Source of the DNA: Enterobacteriaceae bacterium UBA3516
GTDB taxonomy: Bacteria; Pseudomonadota; Gammaproteobacteria; Enterobacterales; Enterobacteriaceae
Direction: 5' to 3'
Length of the DNA: 6,643 bases
Assembly (NCBI GenBank): GCA_002377245.1
Contig: DFPL01000096.1
Location: 1 to 6,643 of the forward strand
Shown here: piece after piece, positions 1-6,135 of the stretch
Position numbering within the stretch: the first letter of the stretch is position 1
Layout of the letters: every line of letters starts with the position of its first letter
Notes under the pieces: model-generated
The model's database searches: none
Seen by the model: the letters and a program-made list of their open reading frames with translations, nothing else
Told to the model about the DNA's origin: nothing
Program-made: the position numbers and the translations under genes

Positions 1-335
1 CCCACGTTGACTTTCTGGCCCACTTCGCAGAACGCTTTCGCGTCCGGGCTCGGGGTGCGATAGAAAGTCCCGACCATCGGGGAACGTACGATGTGACCAC
101 TGATTTGAGCAGGCGCGGCTTCTACTACAGGTGCTGCAGGCGCAACGGCGCCAGCAAGTGCAGGAGCGGGCTGCTGCATAACCGGTGCCGCATAAGCCTG
201 TTGCATCATCGGATAAGCAGGTGCTACCGGTGCGCGGCTGATACGTACAGACTCTTCGCCTTCAGAAATTTCAAGTTCAGCGATGCCTGATTCTTCAACC
301 AGTTCGATCAGTTTTTTAATCTTACGAATATCCAT
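1..335 (-). CDS. accB: Biotin carboxyl carrier protein of acetyl-CoA carboxylase, 5' part (runs off the left edge)
   Basis: AccB carries the covalently bound biotin that shuttles CO2 from biotin carboxylase (AccC) to the carboxyltransferase in the first committed step of fatty acid synthesis, in the cytoplasm. The first 111 codons of an expected ~156 are visible. They show the N-terminal segment MDIRKIKKLIELVEE (residues 1-15), an Ala/Pro/Gln-rich flexible linker (about 35-77) and the start of the biotinyl domain (about 78 onward). The domain includes SPMVGTFYRTPSP and the 'thumb' loop around residues 94-101. The biotin-accepting AMKM lysine lies outside the window. The ATG at 335-333 is chosen because it gives the canonical N-terminus. 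The ribosome binding site is weak (CGGAA about 9 nt upstream). In E. coli accC follows directly and AccB represses its own operon; both are family knowledge. Identification is secure. Confidence 0.97.
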   Translation of the reverse strand, partial: MDIRKIKKLIELVEESGIAELEISEGEESVRISRAPVAPAYPMMQQAYAAPVMQQPAPALAGAVAPAAPVVEAAPAQISGHIVRSPMVGTFYRTPSPDAKAFCEVGQKVNV

Positions 336-356
336 GAGTGGGTTCCGTACTCTTGT

Positions 357-659
357 TTAGTTTGATTGTGACAAGCGTTTTACCGCCGTCTGTAACGCGT
401 TTGAACAACCGCCGGCACCTCTAGTGCAGAGGGAGCCAGCAGCAATATCGGGGAAACAGGCATGATGGCGTAACGGGTCACGTATCGTGACATGGGTAGG
501 CATAAACACGGCCGGATTGATCAGGGTAGAGTCCACAGTGTCTTTAGCCTGATGAATTCGGTCGATGAATTCCTGTCCCAGTCAGCTTGCCGATGCTTCT
601 CGCTTCCCCACGTTATAAAGGGAAGTGATTAAGTAAACAACTGGCAACTTAACCATCAT
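357..659 (-). pseudogene. aroQ: Decayed aroQ (type II 3-dehydroquinate dehydratase) remnant
   Basis: Read from the ATG at 659 in one frame to the TAA at 359-357, the 101 codons still resemble AroQ, a shikimate-pathway enzyme usually about 150 residues long. The start (VVYLITSLYNVGKREA) aligns with the family's ILLLNGPNLNMLGTREP. The middle (FIDRIHQAK, then STLINPAVF) aligns with LIDRIHQAR and FILINPAAF. The end (RHHACFPDIAAG, then ALQTAVKRLSQSN) aligns with RHHSYLSDIAVG and ALQTAVKRLSTSN. Two internal stretches are missing: roughly 30 residues after GKREA, including the catalytic tyrosine, and about 20 at the Asp-Pro junction near 476/477, including the HLSN substrate loop. An in-frame TGA lies at 584-582. 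These losses rule out activity. An AGGAG sits 11 nt before the ATG. The stop is 21 nt from accB, matching the aroQ-accB order of many gammaproteobacteria. Family alignment is from memory. Confidence 0.88.
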
Positions 660-769
660 CGTGCTGCTATCTCCTGCAATCTTCCGGTAAAATACAAAAT
701 ATACCTTCGTTGCATGGTTGTCACCCATTCAGAGCCTAAAAAACCCTGTCGGCAAAACCAAAGTCGCAC

Positions 770-797
770 ATTATAACGATTTCGTAGCATTTGGCAG
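770..797 (-). promoter_or_regulatory. Candidate sigma70 promoter for the aroQ remnant and accB(C)
   Basis: On the minus strand a perfect TATAAT (775-770) is preceded by CTGCCA (797-792, 4 of 6 consensus bases) with a 16-nt spacer. Transcription would begin near 763, about 100 nt before the decayed aroQ start and about 430 nt before the accB start. It lies just past the end of msrQ, so it is the natural promoter for accB. A distant promoter and long leader are also known for E. coli accBC. No start-site data are available here. Confidence 0.6.
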
Positions 798-893
798 CTA
801 AATACTGGTCTTATCAGGGAAGATTATCAACCGCTGCTGTGAATATGCCTGCGGATGATAACGAAAATGCGGTTTAACCCACAACAAAGCACA

Positions 894-1493
894 TTATCGC
901 CACCATTGACGGAACTTCTTGTATCGCCACGCTAAAAGTACGATAGCAGCAGCGGCGTAAAGCAGAGGTTGCGGCGAGATAATCTTTACTGACCACAGGT
1001 AATGGATGGGGGCAAGAATCGCCACAAGATAGACGAAGTTATGCAAATGTTGCCAACGTTTGCCTAGTTTTCGCTGCGCCCATTGCGTGGAGGTCGCGGC
1101 CAGAGCGAACAAAATCAGCCAACTGACAATGCCGAGCATCAAGTACGGTCGAGAGATCAGTTCCTGGGCGAATAACCCCAGGTTGTTAATACCCAGTTCC
1201 AGCAAGGCATAGCTTGTGAGGTGAAGCGTCGCCCAGGCAAAGCACCACAATCCGAGCAGGCGACGGGTACGGATCAGAAGCGGCTGTCGTGCATAACGTG
1301 CCAGCGGCGTCACCAGCAGCCCCGCCAGCAGGAACTTCAGGGCCATACGGCCCGTAAAATGCTGAATATCTTTCGCCGGATCGGCACTAAAATAGCCTTG
1401 CGAAGCGGCCCAGAATAGCCACACCGCGGGCAGAAAGCCTGCCAGATGCAGGGCCACTTTAAGCCATGTAATGTGTTTTGCCGTTAATCGCAC
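894..1493 (-). CDS. msrQ: MsrQ, haem-binding membrane subunit of the MsrPQ methionine sulfoxide reductase
   Basis: MsrQ (formerly YedZ) is an inner-membrane b-type haem protein that passes electrons from the respiratory chain or flavin reductase to periplasmic MsrP. The 199-residue product is strongly hydrophobic, with about six membrane segments (near 10-30, 50-66, 80-100, 115-133, 150-168 and 174-189). Histidines 91, 151 and 164 fall within membrane segments, at the positions reported as haem ligands in the E. coli protein. LGLWCFAWATLHL and HNFVYLVAILAPIHYLW are family signatures. The start is a GTG (1493-1491) directly after the msrP TGA. It gives the expected MRLTAK N-terminus and has GGGAG 9 nt upstream inside msrP, so translation is probably coupled. 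The C-terminus ends at KKFRQWWR, about 12 residues shorter than I recall for E. coli. This should not affect the haem core. Confidence 0.95.
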   Translation of the reverse strand: MRLTAKHITWLKVALHLAGFLPAVWLFWAASQGYFSADPAKDIQHFTGRMALKFLLAGLLVTPLARYARQPLLIRTRRLLGLWCFAWATLHLTSYALLELGINNLGLFAQELISRPYLMLGIVSWLILFALAATSTQWAQRKLGKRWQHLHNFVYLVAILAPIHYLWSVKIISPQPLLYAAAAIVLLAWRYKKFRQWWR

Positions 1494-2495
1494 TCAGAAA
1501 TTCTCCCGCAGATCGAGACCCTTATAGAGCGAAGCCACTTCATCTGCATAGCCGTTGAACAGCAACGTCGGTTGACGCTTAACGTCCAGTACGCCACCGG
1601 AGCCAATAAAACGCTCGGTCGCCTGTGACCAGCGAGGATGATCAACATGCGGATTAACGTTGGCAAAGAAGCCATACTCGTCCGGCGCGGCAAGATTCCA
1701 CGTTGTCGGTGGGCGCTTGCTGGTGAGTTTGATGCTGACGATAGACTTGATGCCCTTAAAACCATATTTCCAGGGCACCGTCAGGCGAATGGGCGCGCCA
1801 TTTTGCGGTGGCAGTGCTTTACCATAGACGCCAACCGAAAGGAGCGTCAGCGGATGCATCGCTTCATCTATACGTAAGCCCTCAACGTAGGGGTACTCCA
1901 GACCACCGCCGATGAAACGATCTTTTTGCCCCGGCATATCATCGGGGGCATAGAGTGTCTGAAACGCCACATATTTCGCATTGCTGGTCGGTTCAACCAG
2001 CGCCAGCAATTTATGCAAAGGAAACCCTGTCCAGGGAACCACCATCGACCAGGCTTCTACGCAGCGCATACGATAGATACGCTCTTCCAGGGGAAAGCGT
2101 TTGGTTAAATCGTCGTAATCAAGGGTGAGGGGTTTAGCCACTTCCCCTTCAATTTTGAGCGTCCAGGGAGAGGTCTTCAGGCTTCCGGCATTGGCTGCGG
2201 GGTCCGCTTTATCCAGGCCGAACTCATAAAAGTTGTTGTACCCCGTCACTTTGTCTTCAGGGGTTAAGGTCAACGAATTTTGCCATTCAGGCGGTTTGGT
2301 GAAATTCAGAGGCTGGCCAGGCGGGGCTTTCGGCCTGTCATTACCTTTAAACCAGCCCAGCAAATCGGCATGGGCACGAGGAGAGAGGCTGAGCGCGGCT
2401 GCGCTTATTCCGAGTGTTTTCAGAATCTGACGGCGTCGCAGCATAAAAACGGATTCAGCAGTGACGTCGGCTTCAGTGAGTATTTTCTTGTGCAT
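1494..2495 (-). CDS. msrP: MsrP, periplasmic molybdenum-dependent protein-methionine-sulfoxide reductase
   Basis: MsrP (formerly YedY) repairs oxidised methionines in periplasmic proteins, notably after hypochlorous acid damage, using a molybdopterin cofactor and electrons from MsrQ. The 333-residue protein begins with a twin-arginine signal (RRRQILKTLG at residues 20-29, then a short hydrophobic run). A likely cleavage site follows AHA at 41-43, consistent with folded, cofactor-loaded export. The sulfite-oxidase-type fold follows, with RMRCVEAWSMVVPW at about 142-155. Cys145 is the expected molybdenum ligand. GYNNFYEFG (near 85-93) and VPWKYGFKGIKS are family-typical. The length is within one residue of my recollection of E. 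coli MsrP. ATG 2495 is supported by GGGGGAG 5 nt upstream. It forms a unit with msrQ and is divergent from csrD. The HprRS regulator genes that adjoin it in E. coli are not in this window. Confidence 0.97.
   Translation of the reverse strand: MHKKILTEADVTAESVFMLRRRQILKTLGISAAALSLSPRAHADLLGWFKGNDRPKAPPGQPLNFTKPPEWQNSLTLTPEDKVTGYNNFYEFGLDKADPAANAGSLKTSPWTLKIEGEVAKPLTLDYDDLTKRFPLEERIYRMRCVEAWSMVVPWTGFPLHKLLALVEPTSNAKYVAFQTLYAPDDMPGQKDRFIGGGLEYPYVEGLRIDEAMHPLTLLSVGVYGKALPPQNGAPIRLTVPWKYGFKGIKSIVSIKLTSKRPPTTWNLAAPDEYGFFANVNPHVDHPRWSQATERFIGSGGVLDVKRQPTLLFNGYADEVASLYKGLDLRENF
1503..1507 (-). promoter_or_regulatory. Ribosome binding site for msrQ, inside the msrP 3' end
   Basis: On the minus strand GGGAG within the last codons of msrP stands 9 nt before the msrQ GTG, with the msrP TGA occupying the three bases just before it. 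This supports the GTG start and translational coupling between the two subunits. Confidence 0.65.
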
Positions 2496-2500
2496 AGTGT

Positions 2501-2507
2501 CTCCCCC
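2501..2507 (-). promoter_or_regulatory. Strong ribosome binding site for msrP
   Basis: On the minus strand GGGGGAG lies 5 nt before the ATG at 2495. This fixes the start and gives the full twin-arginine signal peptide. Confidence 0.75.
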
Positions 2508-2664
2508 TTTTTATTACTTGTAGCACGGGGTGAGTGCTCGCGGAGGAATATCACGAAAAATTGAAGTCCTGAAAGTAGAATGCCCCTCTGTATGCCATTG
2601 CTCACGGGGATGATTGGCAAAAAATTTCTGCGGACTATACTCCGATAGGCCATTGCAATACTGA

Positions 2665-2692
2665 TTGCCAGAAACGTCAGGCCTGCTAGTAT
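2665..2692 (+). promoter_or_regulatory. Candidate sigma70 promoter for csrD
   Basis: TTGCCA (2665-2670, 5 of 6 bases) and TAGTAT (2687-2692, 4 of 6) are separated by 16 nt. A TGC just before the -10 forms an extended -10 element. Transcription would start near 2699, leaving a leader of about 83 nt before the csrD ATG. It is the best match in the region, and no mapping data are available. Confidence 0.6.
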
Positions 2693-2781
2693 GCCGGGCT
2701 CGTTTCGCTAGTTAGCACTTACTCATTCAAAGCCAGAGTAGGTCGCGTCTCGTTCTTTCACACTACGGAGTTAACACAAGG

Positions 2782-4722
2782 ATGCGATTAACGACGAAAT
2801 TTTCAGCTTTTATGACACTGCTCACAGGCCTGGCGATGTTCGTTACCCTGCTGGGGAGCGCATTAAGCTTTTATAATGCTATCCAGTCCAAGGTGGCTAA
2901 TCGTGTTGAATCGGTGGCGGTGGTTGTCGACTCGCGCCTGATCTTTACTTCCCCCCCTGAGCTTTTATCTCAGCTGGATGAAATGATGGTGCCTGTGGAT
3001 ATCGTTGGCATCGAGATTCGACAGGGAAAGCAGACGCTACTAGAGCACACACGTAAAAGCAGTTATCGCCCGGCAGGCAGCAATTTTCAGTTCCGCAAAC
3101 TGGACATCGCGTCGATTAAAAACCCCGGCATGACCATCACCATGATGTACCAGGACCCGATGGCAAATTACCTTAGCTCTCTGGTCACCACGGTCCCGTT
3201 GACGCTGGCGATGGGCTTTATGATTCTGATTATCTTCCTGTCAGTGCGCTGGATACGTCGTCAGCTCTCAGGCCAGGAGCTGCTTGAGATGCGGTCTACC
3301 CGCATCCTGAACGGGGAGCGTGGGATTGGCGCCCGCGGCTCGATCTATGAATGGCCGTCGCGGGCCAGCAGCGCGCTGGATGTTCTGTTGGCAGAAATAC
3401 AGTTTGCCAGCGATCAGCGTAGCCATATTGATACCATGATTCGCTCTTACGCCGCGCAGGACACTAAGACCGGCCTCAATAATCGTCTCTTCTTTGATAA
3501 TCAGCTGGCAACCTTATTAGAAGATCAGGAAAAAGTCGGTGTCCACGGCGTCGTGATGATGATTCGTCTGCCGGATTTTGACCTGCTGCGGGATAACTGG
3601 GGCAGAGCCGTTGTTGAGGAGCATCTGTTTATGCTCATCAACCTGCTCTCTACCTTTATTATGCGTTACCCCGGTTCGCTGCTCGCGCGTTATCACCGCA
3701 GTGATTTTGCTGTCCTGCTACCTCATCGCACACTCAAAGAAGCGGAAAGCATTGCCGGGCAAATTTTGAAAGCATTAGATGGACTGCCGCCAAGCAAAAT
3801 GCTCGACCAGGAAGATATGATGCACATCGGCGTTTGTGCCTGGCGCAGTGGGCAGTCAACGGAACAGGTGATGGAGCATGCCGAGGCGGCAACCCGTAAT
3901 GCGGTATTGCAGGGCGGGAACAGCTGGTCAGTTTATGATGACGCATTGCCGGAACAGGGAAGAGGCAATGTTCGCTGGCGAACCCTTATCGAAAATATGC
4001 TGAGCCGTGGTGGGCCGAGGGTGTATCAGAAACCGGCGATTAATCGCGATGGGCAAGTGCACCATCGTGAACTTATGTGCCGTATTTACGATGGCGATCA
4101 GGAAGTCATTGCAGCTGAATACATGCCGATGGTATTGCAGTTTGGGTTATCGGAGGAGTATGACCGCCTGCAAATAGGTCGACTGATTCCGTATTTAGGT
4201 TTTTGGCCGGAAGAAAACCTCGCTATCCAGATCACCGTCGAGTCGCTCATTCGCCCCCGTTTCCAGCGCTGGCTGCGCGATACCCTTATGCAGTGCGAAA
4301 AATCACAACGGAAACGGATTATTTTTGAACTTGCAGAGGCAGATGTTTGTCAACACATCAGTCGCTTACAGCCCGTGGTGCGATTAGTGAATGCTCTCGG
4401 GGCGCGTATCGCCGTTACCCAGGCCGGTCTGACACTTGTCAGTACCAGTTGGATTAAGGCGCTGGATGTAGAGTTACTCAAGCTGCATCCGGGGCTGATT
4501 AGAAATATCGAAAAACGCACTGAAAATCAGTTGCTGGTACAAAGCCTGGTGGAAGCCTGCAAAGGAACGCGTACGCGCGTATTTGCCACCGGGGTTCGCT
4601 CACGAAGTGAGTGGCAGACACTGATTGAACGTGGCGTTTCTGGTGGTCAGGGCGATTTTATTGCCGCTTCACAACCTCTCGATACCAGCGTGAAAAAATA
4701 TTCGCAAAGTTACTCGGTTTGA
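2782..4722 (+). CDS. csrD: CsrD, membrane-bound degenerate GGDEF/EAL regulator of CsrB/CsrC RNA decay
   Basis: In E. coli CsrD makes the small RNAs CsrB and CsrC sensitive to RNase E, tying carbon supply (through EIIA-Glc) to the global regulator CsrA; it does not make or cleave cyclic di-GMP. The 646 residues equal the E. coli length. Membrane segments near 10-31 and 134-156 flank a periplasmic region, followed by a linker helix and a GGDEF-like domain (about 222-385). There HRSDF (305-309) replaces the catalytic GGDEF. The EAL-like domain (about 400-640) has ELM (430-432) instead of EAL and VTQAGL (545-550) where active enzymes have DDFG. These substitutions are the normal state of the CsrD family. 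ATG 2782 gives the family MRLTTKFSAF start, with GGAG 11 nt upstream. It is divergent from msrP and upstream of mreB on the same strand. The periplasmic part is the least E. coli-like. Confidence 0.97.
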   Translation: MRLTTKFSAFMTLLTGLAMFVTLLGSALSFYNAIQSKVANRVESVAVVVDSRLIFTSPPELLSQLDEMMVPVDIVGIEIRQGKQTLLEHTRKSSYRPAGSNFQFRKLDIASIKNPGMTITMMYQDPMANYLSSLVTTVPLTLAMGFMILIIFLSVRWIRRQLSGQELLEMRSTRILNGERGIGARGSIYEWPSRASSALDVLLAEIQFASDQRSHIDTMIRSYAAQDTKTGLNNRLFFDNQLATLLEDQEKVGVHGVVMMIRLPDFDLLRDNWGRAVVEEHLFMLINLLSTFIMRYPGSLLARYHRSDFAVLLPHRTLKEAESIAGQILKALDGLPPSKMLDQEDMMHIGVCAWRSGQSTEQVMEHAEAATRNAVLQGGNSWSVYDDALPEQGRGNVRWRTLIENMLSRGGPRVYQKPAINRDGQVHHRELMCRIYDGDQEVIAAEYMPMVLQFGLSEEYDRLQIGRLIPYLGFWPEENLAIQITVESLIRPRFQRWLRDTLMQCEKSQRKRIIFELAEADVCQHISRLQPVVRLVNALGARIAVTQAGLTLVSTSWIKALDVELLKLHPGLIRNIEKRTENQLLVQSLVEACKGTRTRVFATGVRSRSEWQTLIERGVSGGQGDFIAASQPLDTSVKKYSQSYSV

Positions 4723-4746
4723 ACTGCTGTTTAAGTCGTTTTCACG

Positions 4747-4761
4747 TAGAATAATGCGCGC
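4747..4761 (+). promoter_or_regulatory. Candidate upstream mreB -10 element with GC-rich discriminator
   Basis: TAGAAT (4747-4752) overlaps AATAAT (4750-4755), each 5 of 6 to the -10 consensus, and is followed at once by GCGCGC (4756-4761). No good -35 is present at 16-18 nt, which lowers confidence. GC-rich discriminators are typical of growth-rate-controlled promoters, which would suit a cell-elongation gene; that link is inference. Confidence 0.3.
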
Positions 4762-4845
4762 TGTGTCCAATGGGGGTGTGCTTGTCTGCCTGCCGGAATG
4801 TTACAGCGTAAACGCGAGTTTTGACCTTTGACAGGTTGCAAACAC

Positions 4846-4864
4846 CGGGCACGGACTGCTCCCG
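4846..4864 (+). other. Small hairpin in the mreB leader region
   Basis: CGGGCA (4846-4851) can pair with TG at 4857-4858 and CCCG at 4861-4864, with CT at 4859-4860 bulged and CGGAC as the loop. It is a modest structure and may be chance. Confidence 0.25.
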
Positions 4865-4872
4865 CTACTTTC

Positions 4873-4894
4873 CAACCCTGAATGAGTCAGGTTG
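4873..4894 (+). other. Hairpin upstream of mreB, possible weak terminator or attenuator
   Basis: CAACC (4873-4877) and TGA (4879-4881) pair with TCAGGTTG (4887-4894), leaving C4878 bulged and ATGAG as the loop: eight pairs. TTTGT follows immediately, resembling a weak intrinsic terminator for transcripts from csrD or from the upstream promoter. The short T run argues against efficient termination. Confidence 0.35.
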
Positions 4895-4895
4895 T

Positions 4896-4924
4896 TTGTA
4901 ACAAAGGAAACAAACTGCACTAAT
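4896..4924 (+). promoter_or_regulatory. Candidate proximal mreB promoter
   Basis: TTGTAA (4896-4901) and ACTAAT (4919-4924) are each 4 of 6 to consensus with an ideal 17-nt spacer. Transcription would begin near 4931, giving a leader of about 98 nt. It is plausible by position, but the boxes are mediocre. Confidence 0.35.
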
Positions 4925-5028
4925 TTTCACCGTCGCAGACGATTTTTGCGCCTTGTCGCTGCTACGTGTGGTTGGTAAAGTAAGCGGATTTTATTTTTCC
5001 GCCCCAGCTTTCAGGATTATCCCTTAGT

Positions 5029-6072
5029 ATGTTGAAAAAATTTCGTGGCATGTTTTCCAATGACCTGTCCATTGACCTGGGTACTGCGAATACCCTGATT
5101 TATGTAAAAGGACAAGGCATCGTATTGAATGAGCCTTCCGTTGTGGCCATTCGTCAGGATCGTGCCGGCTCACCGAAGAGTGTCGCCGCTGTCGGTCATG
5201 ACGCGAAGCAAATGCTTGGGCGTACTCCGGGCAATATCGCTGCCATTCGCCCGATGAAAGATGGTGTTATCGCCGACTTCTTCGTGACTGAAAAAATGCT
5301 TCAGCACTTTATTAAACAAGTGCATAGCAACAGCTTTATGCGTCCAAGCCCGCGTGTACTGGTGTGTGTGCCGGTTGGCGCTACCCAGGTTGAACGTCGT
5401 GCGATTCGTGAGTCCGCTCAAGGCGCAGGTGCCCGTGAAGTCTTCCTGATTGAAGAGCCGATGGCGGCTGCAATCGGTGCTGGCCTGCCGGTTTCTGAAG
5501 CGACCGGTTCTATGGTGGTGGATATTGGTGGCGGTACGACAGAAGTTGCCGTTATCTCCCTGAACGGCGTCGTGTATTCCTCCTCTGTACGTATCGGCGG
5601 TGACCGTTTTGATGAAGCGATCATTAATTATGTCCGTCGTAACTACGGTTCACTGATTGGTGAAGCGACAGCTGAACGTATCAAGCATGAAATCGGTTCT
5701 GCATACCCTGGCGACGAAGTACGCGAAATCGAAGTGCGTGGTCGTAACCTGGCAGAAGGTGTACCCCGCGGTTTCACCCTGAACTCCAACGAAATTCTCG
5801 AAGCGCTGCAAGAGCCGCTGACCGGCATCGTCAGTGCGGTTATGGTAGCTCTGGAGCAGTGCCCGCCAGAACTGGCTTCCGATATCTCCGAGCGCGGTAT
5901 GGTTCTGACTGGTGGTGGTGCGCTGCTGCGTAACCTCGACCGCCTGTTAATGGAAGAGACAGGTATTCCTGTCGTAGTTGCAGAAGATCCACTGACTTGC
6001 GTAGCGCGTGGCGGCGGCAAGGCACTGGAAATGATCGATATGCACGGCGGCGATTTGTTCAGCGAAGAATAG
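5029..6072 (+). CDS. mreB: MreB, actin-like rod-shape cytoskeletal protein
   Basis: MreB forms membrane-attached antiparallel double filaments that steer lateral cell-wall synthesis by the elongasome (MreC, MreD, RodZ, RodA, PBP2). The 347 residues match the E. coli protein as I recall it, essentially without change. The N-terminal MLKKFRGMF is the amphipathic membrane-binding helix. The actin-superfamily ATP site is intact: phosphate-1 loop DLGTANT (16-22), Glu143 in IEEP, phosphate-2 loop DIGGGT (165-170) and adenosine motif LTGGGALL (293-300). The ATG at 5029 yields the family N-terminus despite a weak ribosome binding site. mreC follows after 63 nt containing a strong inverted repeat, so mreB may be made in excess of mreC. 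No internal anomaly was seen. Confidence 0.99.
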
Positions 6073-6079
6073 TCTGCGT

Positions 6080-6110
6080 CAAACCCGGGTCAGTGTTTGT
6101 CCCGGGTTTG
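6080..6110 (+). terminator. Perfect inverted repeat between mreB and mreC; partial terminator or mRNA-stabilising hairpin
   Basis: CAAACCCGGG (6080-6089) and CCCGGGTTTG (6101-6110) are exact inverted copies around an 11-nt loop, giving a stable 10-bp stem 7 nt after the mreB stop. The downstream bases (CCTGGCC) are not T-rich, so it is not a classic intrinsic terminator. It could protect the mreB message from 3' exonucleases or cause partial termination. In E. coli, as I recall, mreB transcripts are more abundant than mreBCD transcripts, which would fit either role. Confidence 0.6.
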
Positions 6111-6135
6111 CCTGGCCTGAGAATACGCATAGCCT

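Larger units (their letters stand above)
336..893 (-). other. msrQ-accB intergenic region
   Basis: No intact gene was found in these 558 bases. From right to left (transcription direction) the region holds an AT-rich stretch after the msrQ stop with no recognisable terminator hairpin, the candidate accB promoter (770-797), about 100 nt of untranslated leader, the decayed aroQ (357-659) and 21 nt up to the accB start. Plus-strand frames here show nothing credible. Confidence 0.75.
2496..2781. promoter_or_regulatory. Divergent control region between msrP and csrD
   Basis: This 286-bp gap separates oppositely oriented genes, so it must hold both promoters. The csrD promoter is visible (2665-2692). 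For msrP I see no convincing -35/-10 pair on the minus strand, and no clear copy of the palindrome that I recall for the HOCl-responsive regulator HprR. A small inverted repeat, AGCAC (2522-2526) with GTGCT (2534-2538), sits in the msrP leader. No small gene is supported. Confidence 0.6.
4723..5028 (+). promoter_or_regulatory. csrD-mreB intergenic and mreB leader region
   Basis: These 306 bases hold no credible gene. Candidate promoter elements lie at 4747-4755 and 4896-4924, with two imperfect hairpins (4846-4864 and 4873-4894) between them. No strong csrD terminator is evident, so read-through from csrD into mreB is plausible. In E. coli several promoters upstream of mreB are known. The mreB ribosome binding site is weak: AGGA at 5013-5016, 12 nt before the ATG. 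Confidence 0.6.

Noticed and set aside
93..290. 65-codon plus-strand reading frame
   Set aside because: It is antisense to the Ala/Pro-rich linker of accB and its Cys/Arg-rich product resembles no family.
582..584. The in-frame TGA of the aroQ remnant as a selenocysteine codon
   Set aside because: AroQ has no selenocysteine form, no SECIS-like hairpin is evident just after it, and large parts of the active site are missing.
798..893. Intrinsic terminator after msrQ
   Set aside because: No stable stem followed by a T run is visible on the minus strand; msrPQ transcripts may run on into the accB leader.
2522..2538. AGCAC/GTGCT inverted repeat as an operator for msrP
   Set aside because: Only five pairs with a 7-nt spacer; it matches no operator I can name and could arise by chance.
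2280..2564. 94-codon plus-strand frame
   Set aside because: It is mostly antisense to msrP and its product has no family features.
2420..2653. 77-codon minus-strand frame across the msrP start
   Set aside because: It overlaps the msrP signal-peptide region in another frame, has no supporting ribosome binding site and no recognisable similarity.
2782..4722. csrD as a broken diguanylate cyclase/phosphodiesterase
   Set aside because: The altered GGDEF and EAL signatures are the normal state of CsrD, and the gene is full length.
5643..6020. 125-codon minus-strand frame within mreB
   Set aside because: It is antisense to a highly conserved gene; the Ser/Arg/Pro-rich product is typical of a mirrored frame.
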